A stretch of 64,000 nt of DNA from DTU015 sp964641455 (GTDB lineage: Bacteria > Bacillota > Sulfobacillia > Fermentithermobacillales > Fermentithermobacillaceae): NCBI GenBank assembly GCA_964641455.1, contig CAZXLH010000006.1, positions 5,785 to 69,784 of the forward strand, read 5' to 3'. Under the pieces are notes generated by a model, which was given only the letters and a program-made list of their open reading frames with translations, made no database searches and had not been told where the DNA came from. The position numbers and the translations under genes are program-made. Numbering within the stretch: position 1 is the first letter of the stretch; each line of letters opens with the position of its first letter. Below are positions 8,355 to 17,437 of this stretch, piece by piece.

Positions 8355-10100
8355 ATGCGATTGAGCAAATCTTTCGGAAAGACCTTGCGGGAAAAACCCT
8401 CAGAGGTTGAAATGGCTTCTCATGAATTAATGCTTAGAGCCGGCCTTATCTCTAAGCTTGCTGCAGGCATTTACAGCTACATGCCTTTTGCCTGGCGGAG
8501 TATGAAGAAAATCCAGGGGGTTTTGCGGCAGGAAATGGATGCGATTGGCGGCCAGGAAATAAACATGCCTGTTGTAAACCCTGCAGATATTTGGCGGGAA
8601 TCAGGCAGGTGGGACGAAATTGGTTCTGAACTGGCGAGGTTCAAAGATAGGTCAGGAAGAGACATGTGCCTGGCAATGACTCACGAAGAACCTGTAACAG
8701 ATCTTGCCCGGCGGTTTATCGATTCTTACAAGCAACTTCCTTCTGTGGTATACCAAATCCAGACCAAGTTTCGCGATGAGCCAAGAGCCAGAGGCGGGCT
8801 GGTACGGGTAAGAGAATTTATTATGAAAGATGCATACAGTTTTCACACAGGCCAGTCCGGCCTGAATTCATATTATCCGCACATGTGCCGTGCATATGAA
8901 AGAGTATGCAATATATGCGGAGTTCCGGTGGTAAAAGTGCTGTCTGATGTAGGTATGATGGGTGGAAATATGGCTCACGAGTTTACTTATGTGACTGATG
9001 CAGGAGAAGATACTTTGATTTTATGTCCTGAGTGCGGGTATGCAGCTAACCGTGAAGTAGCCGTATTTAATAAAAACCTGGGTTTGGCTATACTTGATGA
9101 ATCAAATGACAGTGGTGCATCTGTCATTGAAAAGATACACACACCCGGAAAAGATTCAATTTCTCTGGTCACCGGGTATTTAGATACAAATCCGGTTTTT
9201 AGCATAAAAACCATGGCCTATTTTGCCCAGGGGCAAAAAGAGCCTGTGATGGTTCTTATTCGAGGCGATCTTGACGTAAACGAACGCAAACTTGCAAATC
9301 ATCTAAATACGCCTGAGGTCAGGTTAGCTTCGCCTGAGGAACTAAAGTCGTATGGATTGGTTCAGGGGTTTATGTCGCCTGTCGGGATTGAGCACTTGAG
9401 GGTAGTTGCTGACGACAGCATATCATCACAATATTCATATGTTGCAGGTGCCAATGAGCGAGACTACCATTTTGTTAACGTAGTGCCTGGAAGAGATTTC
9501 AAAATAGACTCTGAAGTTGAAATTGCAGCTGCCAGGGAAGGAGACCCCTGTTGTGTATGCAACGCTCCCCTGGCGGTAAAACGAGGCATTGAAATAGGAA
9601 ATACATTTATGCTAGGGAATAGGTACTCAAAGGCCATGGGCGCTAATTTCCAGGCACAAGACGGAACTCTTAAGCCAATTATTATGGGTTGCTATGGCTT
9701 GGGCGTAGGAAGGCTTTTGGCTTGCGTTGTTGAAGAAAACCATGATGAAAATGGGATTGTATGGCCGATTACCGTAGCTCCTTACCAGATTCACCTGGTG
9801 GGTTTGGGTAAGAGTGAAAGAGTTAGGGAAACTGCTGAAGAGTTATATGAAACACTTGTGCAAAACGGAATTGAAGTGCTGTACGATGACAGAGATGAAT
9901 CTGCAGGAGTCAAATTTAATGATGCAGACCTTCTGGGTATGCCAATACGGGTAACAATCTCTAAACGAAGCCTCACATCCGGTGGTGCTGAGGTGAAGCT
10001 TAGGCGCGATAAGGAGGCGAAAATTGTAAGCCTGGATGGTTTTGAAGGTAAAATGCTTGAACTCATAAAACATGAATTTTCACGTTTCGAGCCCAAGTGA
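8355..10100 (+). CDS. proS: Prolyl-tRNA synthetase, bacterial type
   Basis: Charges tRNA-Pro in the cytoplasm. Its 581 residues match the bacterial-type enzyme with the editing insertion domain (about 230-390) between class II motifs 2 and 3. Motif 1 surrounds GIYSYMPFAWRSMKKI, motif 2 contains FRDEPRARGGLVRVREF (about residue 137), motif 3 is MGCYGLGVGRLLA (about 445), and the anticodon-binding domain is C-terminal. The start ATG has GGAGGTA 9 nt upstream. alaS follows 43 nt after the stop with its own ribosome site, so the two synthetases probably share a transcript. I found no T-box element in the 237 nt before it. Confidence 0.97.
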   Translation: MRLSKSFGKTLREKPSEVEMASHELMLRAGLISKLAAGIYSYMPFAWRSMKKIQGVLRQEMDAIGGQEINMPVVNPADIWRESGRWDEIGSELARFKDRSGRDMCLAMTHEEPVTDLARRFIDSYKQLPSVVYQIQTKFRDEPRARGGLVRVREFIMKDAYSFHTGQSGLNSYYPHMCRAYERVCNICGVPVVKVLSDVGMMGGNMAHEFTYVTDAGEDTLILCPECGYAANREVAVFNKNLGLAILDESNDSGASVIEKIHTPGKDSISLVTGYLDTNPVFSIKTMAYFAQGQKEPVMVLIRGDLDVNERKLANHLNTPEVRLASPEELKSYGLVQGFMSPVGIEHLRVVADDSISSQYSYVAGANERDYHFVNVVPGRDFKIDSEVEIAAAREGDPCCVCNAPLAVKRGIEIGNTFMLGNRYSKAMGANFQAQDGTLKPIIMGCYGLGVGRLLACVVEENHDENGIVWPITVAPYQIHLVGLGKSERVRETAEELYETLVQNGIEVLYDDRDESAGVKFNDADLLGMPIRVTISKRSLTSGGAEVKLRRDKEAKIVSLDGFEGKMLELIKHEFSRFEPK

Positions 10101-10143
10101 AGCCTGTACAACCCGGTCACGCAAAGGCGGAGGAGGACGACAT

Positions 10144-12828
10144 ATGGTAGAGAAATTGGGAAAAAGACTTGGGGCCAATCAAATTCGAACATCTTTTCTT
10201 ACGTACTTTGAACGTCGGGGGCATGAAATCGTCCCAAGCTCGTCTCTGGTGCCCCACGGTGATCCTACACTTTTATTTACTAATGCAGGAATGGTTCAAT
10301 TCAAGGATGTTTTCATGGGGCTTCATACTAGGCCCTATTCCAGGGCAACTACTTCACAGAAATGTGTCAGGGCAGGCGGCAAACATAACGACTTAGATAA
10401 TGTAGGTTTTACAGGGCGCCATAATACGTTTTTTGAGATGCTGGGCAATTTCTCTTTCGGTGATTACTTTAAAGAAGAAGCTATTGAGTATGCCTGGGAT
10501 TTTCTAGTAAATGTTTTGCAGCTGCCTAAGGGTCGGTTATGGATTACGGTTTTCAAAGAAGATGATGAAGCAACACAGTTATGGCGAAAGGTTGCTGGAA
10601 TTGCATCATCCAGGATTATCAAAATGGGTGAAGAGGATAATTTTTGGGCGATGGGTGATACAGGGCCTTGCGGGCCTTGCTCTGAGATAATAATTGACAG
10701 GGGAGAGCACCTAAGGTGCGGGCCGGATTGCGGCTTAGGCAGTTGCGATTGCGACAGGTGGCTTGAAATTTGGAATCTTGTTTTTATGCAATATCTAAGG
10801 GATGAACAGGGAAAATTAACGCCGCTTCAAAAACCGAGCATCGATACGGGAATGGGTTTGGCTCGAATTGCATCAGTGCTTCAGGGTGCAGACACCAATT
10901 ATGGCACAGATCTGTTCATACCGATAATAGATAGAGTGAGACAAATTGCAAAGGTAAGCCCAAAAGATCCAAATGGGATATTTCCGTCAAGGGTAATAGC
11001 CGATCATATTCGGGCATGCACTTTCCTTGCAGCCGACGGAGTTCACCCTTCCAATGAGGGCAGAGGTTATGTAATGCGCCGTATCCTTAGACGTGCGGTT
11101 AGGTTTGGCAAGGTTCTTGGCATTGAGGAACCTTTTCTTTCAGAACTGGTTCCTGTTGTTACAGACATTATGGGAGATGCTTATCCTGAACTAAGGGAGA
11201 AAGAGGAGTACGTGAAGCGTATTCTGACCCAGGATGAAGAGAGGTTTCTCAATACTCTCGAAGATGGGCAGGGCAGGGCCTGGGAGATTATTGATTCTAC
11301 AAAGAAGAAAGCGCATACAGTATTATCCGGTAAAGACGCGTTCTTGCTGTACGATACTTTTGGATTCCCTATAGACCTAACAAAAGACATGGCGCGGGAG
11401 CAAAACCTTACTGTTGATGAAGAAGGATTTGAGGCTGCTTTAGAGGAACAACGAGAGAGAAGCCGGAGAGCCCGGAAGGATGTGCTTTACGATGCTGTCA
11501 AATTACATGAACTGGTAGAAGAGGTACCGCCTACAGCGTTTGCAGGGTACGAATCACTCACTGCTTCTGCAGAAGTAGTGGCCATAGTCGTTGATAATTT
11601 CAGAGTGAGTGAATTTGAGCCGGGAACTAAGGCTTTAGTGGTTTTGGATAAAACTCCTTTTTATGCTACAAGCGGTGGCCAGGAACACGATACAGGTATT
11701 CTCAAATCCAAAGACGGCCAGGTTTTGGGTCACGTGGGCGGAGTTGATAAAACCCCTTACGGAGTGATATTCCACCATGTCAAGGCTGCTGATTCAGGGC
11801 CTGGAATAATGGTAGGCCAAGCAGTGGTTGCAGAGGTTAACCGGCAACGTAGAGAAAGTATCAGGCGGCATCATACTGCCACCCACCTGTTGCATAAAGC
11901 ATTAAGGAGTGTTCTGGGAGACGAAGTTGAGCAAGCCGGTTCTTTTGTTGATGATACTTACCTAAGGTTTGATTTCACATGCCAAAACGCTGTGTCAGAT
12001 GAAGATATTCAGCGGGTGCAAGTGATGGTAAACGAAATAATTATGCAGGATTTGCCGGTTGTGGCTTATGAAACAACTTTTGACGAGGCAAAGAATAAGG
12101 GTGTAATTGCCCTTTTTGGTGAGAAGTATGGCGACATAGTAAGAGTAATTGAAGTACCGGGAGTTTCAGCTGAACTGTGCGGAGGAACCCACGTTTCCCG
12201 AACCGGTGAAATCGGGTGTTTTCTGGTAAAATCTGAGTCGTCTGTGGCGGCAGGCACTCGGCGTATAGAAGCGGTGGCAGGCAAAAATGCAACGTCATAC
12301 ATCTTGGAGGTTATGAAAAACCTTCGAGATATTTCAAACAGCCTTAAGGTTGGGCCAGACGAGATCGCCGGCAAACTCTATGAGATGAAACACACAATTA
12401 ACGATTTGGAACGTAAGATGTCCGGCCTTAAAGCAGACAGAGCCAAAAGTATCGCCACAAATCTATTTAAGGACAGTGGTTCAGCAAGAAAAGTAGGGAA
12501 CCAAGTTGTAGTTGTGTCCCGTCAAGATGATATGAACCCGGATGAATTACGACACTTAGGTGATCTTCTTAGAGATCAAGGGGCTTCAATATCAATTCTT
12601 GGATCAGGAAAAGGGCCTAGGGCATTCCTTGCAGTTATGGTTAGTGAAGAACTTGTTGCACTCGGTGTAGACGCTGTACCTATTGTTAGGAAAGGCGCAA
12701 AAGTGCTGGGTGGTTCCGGCGGAGGCAAAAAACATCTGGCGCAAGCAGGCGGAAAACACTTTGAGAAGATAAATGAAGCTTTACAAATCGCAGCAAGTGA
12801 AGCGGCCGAAATATTGGCCGGGATTTAG
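10144..12828 (+). CDS. alaS: Alanyl-tRNA synthetase
   Basis: Charges tRNA-Ala and clears mischarged Ser or Gly. The open frame extends upstream into proS, but ATG 10144 is chosen because GGAGGAGGA lies just before it and the family begins at this point. The resulting 894 residues fit AlaRS. The catalytic core (FTNAGMVQFKDVF, motif 2 FFEMLGNFSFGDYF, motif 3 GMGLARIA) is followed by the editing domain with zinc ligands HHTATH (about 585) and CGGTH (about 687), then the C-Ala DHHA1 domain with GGGKKHLAQAGG. It heads the conserved alaS-ireB pair. Confidence 0.97.
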   Translation: MVEKLGKRLGANQIRTSFLTYFERRGHEIVPSSSLVPHGDPTLLFTNAGMVQFKDVFMGLHTRPYSRATTSQKCVRAGGKHNDLDNVGFTGRHNTFFEMLGNFSFGDYFKEEAIEYAWDFLVNVLQLPKGRLWITVFKEDDEATQLWRKVAGIASSRIIKMGEEDNFWAMGDTGPCGPCSEIIIDRGEHLRCGPDCGLGSCDCDRWLEIWNLVFMQYLRDEQGKLTPLQKPSIDTGMGLARIASVLQGADTNYGTDLFIPIIDRVRQIAKVSPKDPNGIFPSRVIADHIRACTFLAADGVHPSNEGRGYVMRRILRRAVRFGKVLGIEEPFLSELVPVVTDIMGDAYPELREKEEYVKRILTQDEERFLNTLEDGQGRAWEIIDSTKKKAHTVLSGKDAFLLYDTFGFPIDLTKDMAREQNLTVDEEGFEAALEEQRERSRRARKDVLYDAVKLHELVEEVPPTAFAGYESLTASAEVVAIVVDNFRVSEFEPGTKALVVLDKTPFYATSGGQEHDTGILKSKDGQVLGHVGGVDKTPYGVIFHHVKAADSGPGIMVGQAVVAEVNRQRRESIRRHHTATHLLHKALRSVLGDEVEQAGSFVDDTYLRFDFTCQNAVSDEDIQRVQVMVNEIIMQDLPVVAYETTFDEAKNKGVIALFGEKYGDIVRVIEVPGVSAELCGGTHVSRTGEIGCFLVKSESSVAAGTRRIEAVAGKNATSYILEVMKNLRDISNSLKVGPDEIAGKLYEMKHTINDLERKMSGLKADRAKSIATNLFKDSGSARKVGNQVVVVSRQDDMNPDELRHLGDLLRDQGASISILGSGKGPRAFLAVMVSEELVALGVDAVPIVRKGAKVLGGSGGGKKHLAQAGGKHFEKINEALQIAASEAAEILAGI

Positions 12829-12899
12829 CCGTTTTTACGTTGGCTTAAAAGGATAGGCCCCTTACAGAAGAGAATTTATATGAATGGGGGGACTTAACT

Positions 12900-13163
12900 G
12901 TGGCTAAGTTTGAAGAGACTAGGTTTTTTAAGGTTAAGGCCGAAAAGGAAAACCAAACCAAAGAGATCATTTTAAAAGTGTATGATGCACTCAAGCAAAA
13001 AGGACATAACCCTGTAAGCCAAATAGCCGGATACTTACTATCAGGCGACCCTACATATATTACCAGTCATGCTAATGCCCGCAGCCTGGTAAGAAAAGTT
13101 GAACGCGATGAGATTCTTGAGGAGCTAATACGGGTTTATGTTGAACGATACGGGCATGAGTGA
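12900..13163 (+). CDS. ireB: IreB family regulatory protein (UPF0297)
   Basis: Small cytoplasmic protein of 87 residues that matches the IreB/YrzL family over its whole length, with the conserved HNPVSQIAGYLLSGDPTYIT segment in the middle. In Enterococcus, IreB is phosphorylated on threonine by the PASTA kinase IreK and acts as a negative regulator of cephalosporin resistance; in other Bacillota its role is less clear. The GTG start at 12900 has a G-rich site about 10 nt upstream. In most relatives it is followed by ruvX and a DUF1292 gene; here those are 5.3 kb away, beyond an inserted block. Confidence 0.95.
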   Translation: MAKFEETRFFKVKAEKENQTKEIILKVYDALKQKGHNPVSQIAGYLLSGDPTYITSHANARSLVRKVERDEILEELIRVYVERYGHE

Positions 13164-13175
13164 TTAAGAGTTTCA

Positions 13176-13213
13176 GGTGACGCAATGAAAGCAAGCCATG
13201 TCATTGCGTCACC
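13176..13213. terminator. Hairpin between convergent ireB and M28 peptidase genes
   Basis: GGTGACGCAATG (13176-13187) and CATTGCGTCACC (13202-13213) form a perfect 12-bp stem with a 14-nt loop. No T-run follows on either strand, so termination efficiency is uncertain, but the placement between converging genes supports a terminator role. Confidence 0.55.
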
Positions 13214-13225
13214 CGGGCAGTAATG

Positions 13226-15229
13226 TTATTCGATAATCTCAAAAATACCTGATTGCTGCATTAAGCGGCAATACTCAACTAGCAATTGTGTGCTTCTCAT
13301 GCCTGTTTCGCCTTCAATTAGATCTGCTATTTCTGAAACGGTGCGTTTCCCATCGATCCAGTAGTTGAAATACGTTAACATTCCAGTGGCCTTTCCCCAA
13401 TATTTGTGGAACCTGTTCCACTTGTCTTGCAGAACCTGGGGCATCCCGTCTTTAAACTTTGAAGAAACAGGGCCGGCCAGGAGTTTGCCCGGAACCATGT
13501 TTTTGGCTTGTGATTCCCATTGTTCTTCCAGTGTGTGGAAGGGGCCATGCTGTGAATCTGCGCTTTGCAGTTGATGTTTGGCTTTAAGATCACAAAAGCC
13601 TTTGGTTTGATATTGTTTTACACTTTCATCAAAATACTTATTTGCTTTTGATGTAATCTCGTCGAAGACAGTGTCACAACCTATAAAAAGTTTTAGAGTT
13701 TGAAGATCTTTGAGCCTTTGCTGTTTGAGAAACGTAGTTCGTTTGGTAATCAGGCGCCTGGCAGTGGGGATATCGCCGGCAGTAGCTACGATGTCTGAAA
13801 CTGTGTCGTATAGTTCAAATGGGAACAGGGATACAATTTCAGTTGCCAACCATTCGGCCTTTTCTGCCTCCATAGTTGCCGAAAAATGCAAATACGTACC
13901 GGTGAGGGTTCCGGCGACTTTCAGCATATCAGGATCTACCTTATCCGGCGTATCTTCGCTGGTATGATAGAATTTATCAGGCCATTGGATAAGCATTGGG
14001 CACGCTACGCCGATGCTCGGATCTGACCAAATGCAATGATCGCTTCCTCCTGAAAAAGGTGAAACAGCCCACTTGAATAAGGCATAGGAAGATGTTCCTG
14101 ACAAGTTGGGTGCTTCTTTTGTCATATATCGCAGGATTGATTCTGCCAAGTGGCCACCGAAACCAGGCGTTGCCCTGGGAGGTTTCTCGACAACAAATGG
14201 CCCTTTGCACAATGCCTGGTTTTCACCGACCATATCGAGGTTTATCGCCGATATTGTATTGGCAATCGTATTTTGGTTTGCGTTCAAGTAAGCGTAGGTT
14301 CCGGTCATTTCAGGTACCCACAAAAACCTGATTGTGTGCAACGGTTTGGGCAGTTTGCCTGAATCGATAAGGTTCGCTAACACTCTTGCTGTTTCCATGA
14401 GGGTGGCTGAACCTGAAGCATTATCGTTTGCTGAAGGCTGAGGATGGCACAAGTGAGCCATGGCTACTGTTTCCTTATTGCCGGGCCCAGGAATGCACGC
14501 TGTTACCACTTCCAGGCCTCCATCGTAAAAGCGGGAGTTCACTTTGGCATATACCTTGAGTTCTTTCGTTTTGGCAAACTTTTGCCTGAGCATTTCCCCT
14601 TGTTTTGGAGTGAGCATAAATCCAAAACCTAAATTCTCTGTTCCGGAAACAGGCCAAAACGCGTTGTACTGTCTTGCATCAGGAATGTCAAACCGGTTTC
14701 TCACAAACGGGATTTGGCTCATGTTATCCAGGATTATGCCTAAAGCGCCATGTTTTCTGACGGCTTGTTTTGCAATTGAAGTTGGGTTTCCCCTTGAGAA
14801 GACTATCTTGCCTCTTACGTCTATGTTTTTGTAAGATTCGGGATTTTCGGCTTCTTCTACATAGACCACACCGGCCTTGATCCCTTGAGGGGCCGTGGCT
14901 GCACTTCTTTGTATGAGAGACAGTTTGCTTTCGTGATAGCTGCACAGCTTTTGAGTTTTGTCATTTTCAAGCAGGATGAGTTCTGCATCATCACAGTCCC
15001 ATTCCTGGAAACTTGGTTCAGACCACCATTTGACTCCTGCCTTGGCAGGGAAACTTAATACTTCTGCATCCAGCCCAAAATGTTTCATAGTTGAGCACAC
15101 GTATCGGGCTGCTTCACGAAAACCCGGGCTCGCCTGAACTCTGTGGTATTGCGCAAGCCTGCTTACAAATTGAAACGCACGTTCACCTGAGAACTCGCTT
15201 CTAATTTCATATAAGGCCCTGTGAAACAT
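13226..15229 (-). CDS. M28-family zinc aminopeptidase with PA domain and C-terminal extension
   Basis: 667-residue metallopeptidase. Zinc-site residues of the M28 fold are visible: His in AHLCHPQPSANDNASG (with the bridging Asp), the catalytic Glu in WVPEMTG, Asp in INLDMVGE and the late His in FYHTSEDTPDKVD. A PA-like insertion (about 110-215) precedes the catalytic half. The last ~190 residues resemble the helical and winged-helix extension of DUF4910-type aminopeptidases. There is no signal peptide, so it probably trims peptides in the cytoplasm. Start ATG 15229 is preceded by AGAGGT at 9 nt. It is the only minus-strand gene between dinB and the GT4 gene and interrupts ireB-ruvX synteny. 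Confidence 0.88.
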   Translation of the reverse strand: MFHRALYEIRSEFSGERAFQFVSRLAQYHRVQASPGFREAARYVCSTMKHFGLDAEVLSFPAKAGVKWWSEPSFQEWDCDDAELILLENDKTQKLCSYHESKLSLIQRSAATAPQGIKAGVVYVEEAENPESYKNIDVRGKIVFSRGNPTSIAKQAVRKHGALGIILDNMSQIPFVRNRFDIPDARQYNAFWPVSGTENLGFGFMLTPKQGEMLRQKFAKTKELKVYAKVNSRFYDGGLEVVTACIPGPGNKETVAMAHLCHPQPSANDNASGSATLMETARVLANLIDSGKLPKPLHTIRFLWVPEMTGTYAYLNANQNTIANTISAINLDMVGENQALCKGPFVVEKPPRATPGFGGHLAESILRYMTKEAPNLSGTSSYALFKWAVSPFSGGSDHCIWSDPSIGVACPMLIQWPDKFYHTSEDTPDKVDPDMLKVAGTLTGTYLHFSATMEAEKAEWLATEIVSLFPFELYDTVSDIVATAGDIPTARRLITKRTTFLKQQRLKDLQTLKLFIGCDTVFDEITSKANKYFDESVKQYQTKGFCDLKAKHQLQSADSQHGPFHTLEEQWESQAKNMVPGKLLAGPVSSKFKDGMPQVLQDKWNRFHKYWGKATGMLTYFNYWIDGKRTVSEIADLIEGETGMRSTQLLVEYCRLMQQSGIFEIIE

Positions 15230-15323
15230 ATTGTTATACCTCTTTTCTATTGAATAAATTATGTGAACGAATTATGCCCTTACAGATTGGTTCGCAACCA
15301 AAAGAGATTAGTCCTTTAACTTC

Positions 15324-15355
15324 AGGTTAAAATTTCAAATATAACCTTTTTTGTT
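15324..15355. promoter_or_regulatory. Short inverted repeat and candidate promoter in the divergent M28/rhomboid region
   Basis: AGGTTA (15324-15329) and TAACCT (15342-15347) are inverted around an AT-rich 12-nt centre and run into six T on the plus strand. It could be an operator for the divergent genes or a weak terminator. TTGTTT (15350-15355) with TAAAGT 16 nt further down is a plausible rhomboid promoter. Evidence is only pattern-level. Confidence 0.3.
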
Positions 15356-15432
15356 TGTAGTTCTGAGCAAACTAAAGTAAAATGCGTTTAAAGGCACAAT
15401 ACTGCCTTTGCATTTCCAAGAAGGGATGCTGC

Positions 15433-16119
15433 ATGATACCGATTAGAGATACACAGAGGTCCTATGGACGGCCTTTTGTAAATTGGATATTAATATTTAT
15501 CAATATCGTTGTTTTTGCATTTCAAGTGAGCCTCTCTGAACCCGCGCTACAGGCTTTTATAGTTAAGTGGGGGGTGGTTCCCGGTGTTATTACAAACCCA
15601 GGTAAATTTGCCCCTGCAGTTTTGCAGCAAACCTCAGGTGTGGCAGGAATTTTTACTTCGCTTTTCATACATGTAGGCTGGGTGCATCTAATAGGCAACA
15701 TGCTCTACCTTTTTATTTTTGGTGACAACGTTGAAGATCTCCTGGGCCATGGCAGATACTTGGCTTTCTATTTTACGTGTGGCGCTTTTGCCTCTATTGC
15801 CCATATTGTGTCAGATCCAGCATCGTTGGTTCCTACGGTAGGGGCGAGCGGTGCAGTGGCCGGAGTTCTTGGCGCTTATTTCATAAATTTTCCTCGTTCA
15901 AGAGTGCTTGCCTTGATTCCAATTGGAATGTTCCTGCCGGTGGTGGAAGTTCCTTCAATAGTATTTCTCTTCCTTTGGTTCTTCACTAACCTGCTTTCCG
16001 GTGTAGCTTCTCTGGGAGTCAGAGCGCAAGGCGGAGTTGCTTGGTGGGCTCATATAGGAGGTTTTGTTGTAGGGATGCTGCTTTCAGTTTTATGGCGGCG
16101 AAGGCGAATAAGATACTGA
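15433..16119 (+). CDS. Rhomboid family intramembrane serine protease
   Basis: 228-residue polytopic protease that cleaves transmembrane substrates. The first hydrophobic helix (about 16-34) follows the typical MIPIRDTQRS start. HLIGN (about 85-89) supplies the HxxxN pair, the nucleophile Ser139 is in VGASGAVAG, and the catalytic His is in WAHIGGFVVG (about 209). Six or seven hydrophobic segments fit the rhomboid core. The frame is open to an ATG at 15382, but ATG 15433 is chosen because the family starts there and AAGGGATG precedes it. It stands alone, divergent from the M28 peptidase; substrates are unknown. Confidence 0.92.
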   Translation: MIPIRDTQRSYGRPFVNWILIFINIVVFAFQVSLSEPALQAFIVKWGVVPGVITNPGKFAPAVLQQTSGVAGIFTSLFIHVGWVHLIGNMLYLFIFGDNVEDLLGHGRYLAFYFTCGAFASIAHIVSDPASLVPTVGASGAVAGVLGAYFINFPRSRVLALIPIGMFLPVVEVPSIVFLFLWFFTNLLSGVASLGVRAQGGVAWWAHIGGFVVGMLLSVLWRRRRIRY

Positions 16120-16275
16120 CTTTTGAACTCCAATTATATTCGTGTTCCACTTTACTGAGTTATATGCCCATGGCAATGGAGTATTAAATGACTTACAATC
16201 AATAAGAGGAATATTCACCTCATAACAAAAAGTATACAAATAAGTAGGTTCTATCAATTTGCCGGAGGGATTGAA

Positions 16276-17373
16276 TTGCCTAAAATCACGCTTTCTGTAA
16301 TTAAGGCAGACGTAGGTGGCTTTGTTGGGCACTCAAGCGTTCATCCAGATCTTTTGGATACTGCAAAGAACTACCTTGCCGACAAGGGAAAAGGACAACT
16401 CATTGATTACGTGGTTACTCACGTAGGCGATGACCTTGAATTGATCATGACCCATAACCGTGGAGCGGACAATGAGGAAATTCATGAGTTGGCCTGGGAT
16501 GCATTTTTGGAAACCACCAAAGTGGCACGTAAGTTGAAACTTTACGGTGCCGGCCAGGATTTACTTTCTGATTCGTTTTCGGGAAATATCAAAGGGTTGG
16601 GGCCCGGAGTTGCAGAGATGGAATTTGAAGAAAGGCCATCTGAGCCTGTAATCGTCTTTATGGCAGATAAGACTGAGCCAGGAGCGTGGAACTTGCCCCT
16701 TTATAAGATGTTTGCTGACCCATTTAATACGGCCGGGCTTGTAATTGATCCTAAGATGCACAAAGGATTTGATTTTGAAGTTCACGATCTTATTGAGCAT
16801 AAGAAGATTGTTTTCCATTGTCCTGAAGAGATCTACGATATGCTGGTTTTCATCGGAGCTACAAGCCGGTATTGCATTAAGTCAGTCTATTCCAGAACCC
16901 TCAATGATATTGCAGCCACATCTTCTACTCAGCGGCTTAACTTGATGGCAGGCAGATACGTTGGAAAAGACGATCCTGTGTGTATCGTAAGATGTCAAAG
17001 CGGAATGCCGGCTGTAGGAGAAGTTTTGGAGCCATTTTCACATCCTCACCTGGTTGCAGGGTGGATGCGGGGATCCCATCACGGGCCGCTGATGCCATGC
17101 AGTGTTAAGCGGAGCACGCCTACCAGGTTTGACGGCCCCCCAAGAGTAGTCGCATTGGGATTCCAGTTGTGTGGCGGCAAGCTCGTTGGCCCTCAGGATT
17201 TCTTTGCTGATTCTGCTTTTGACAGGGCGAGGGAGCAGGCTAACGTGCTGGCTGATTATATGAGGACTCTTGGGCCTTTTGAGCCCCATAGGCTAGGACT
17301 TGATGAAATGGAATATACTACCATGCCCAATGTTATGAAGAAACTGTCAGACAGATTTGAGGATATGAAGTAA
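16276..17373 (+). CDS. fbp: Fructose 1,6-bisphosphate aldolase/phosphatase (archaeal type, class V)
   Basis: Bifunctional gluconeogenic enzyme that joins the triose phosphates and dephosphorylates fructose 1,6-bisphosphate. The 365 residues match the family from the start, with the metal-binding N-terminus (TLSVIKADVGGFVGHSS, HPDLLD), THNRGADNEEIH near 59, VFMADKTEPGAWNLPLY near 127, and GSHHGPLMP plus FDGPPRV near 270-290. Known homologues occur in archaea and thermophilic or deep-branching anaerobic bacteria. The start is a TTG at 16276 with GGAGGG 6-7 nt upstream. It lies just upstream of the second aldo/keto reductase, separated by a strong palindrome. Confidence 0.95.
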   Translation: MPKITLSVIKADVGGFVGHSSVHPDLLDTAKNYLADKGKGQLIDYVVTHVGDDLELIMTHNRGADNEEIHELAWDAFLETTKVARKLKLYGAGQDLLSDSFSGNIKGLGPGVAEMEFEERPSEPVIVFMADKTEPGAWNLPLYKMFADPFNTAGLVIDPKMHKGFDFEVHDLIEHKKIVFHCPEEIYDMLVFIGATSRYCIKSVYSRTLNDIAATSSTQRLNLMAGRYVGKDDPVCIVRCQSGMPAVGEVLEPFSHPHLVAGWMRGSHHGPLMPCSVKRSTPTRFDGPPRVVALGFQLCGGKLVGPQDFFADSAFDRAREQANVLADYMRTLGPFEPHRLGLDEMEYTTMPNVMKKLSDRFEDMK

Positions 17374-17392
17374 TTTACGGCGGGCACGTAAC

Positions 17393-17419
17393 GTGAGGAT
17401 CCCTTTAAGGGATCCTCAC
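17393..17419. repeat. 27-nt perfect palindrome between fbp and the aldo/keto reductase gene
   Basis: Two 13-nt arms, 17393-17405 (GTGAGGATCCCTT) and 17407-17419 (AAGGGATCCTCAC), are exact inverted repeats around one central T. As RNA it would fold into a very stable hairpin, but no T-run follows on either strand. It may be a factor-dependent terminator, an RNA-processing site or a dimeric operator 18 nt upstream of the next start. Confidence 0.7.
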
Positions 17420-17437
17420 ATCAAGATGGTGATTTGA

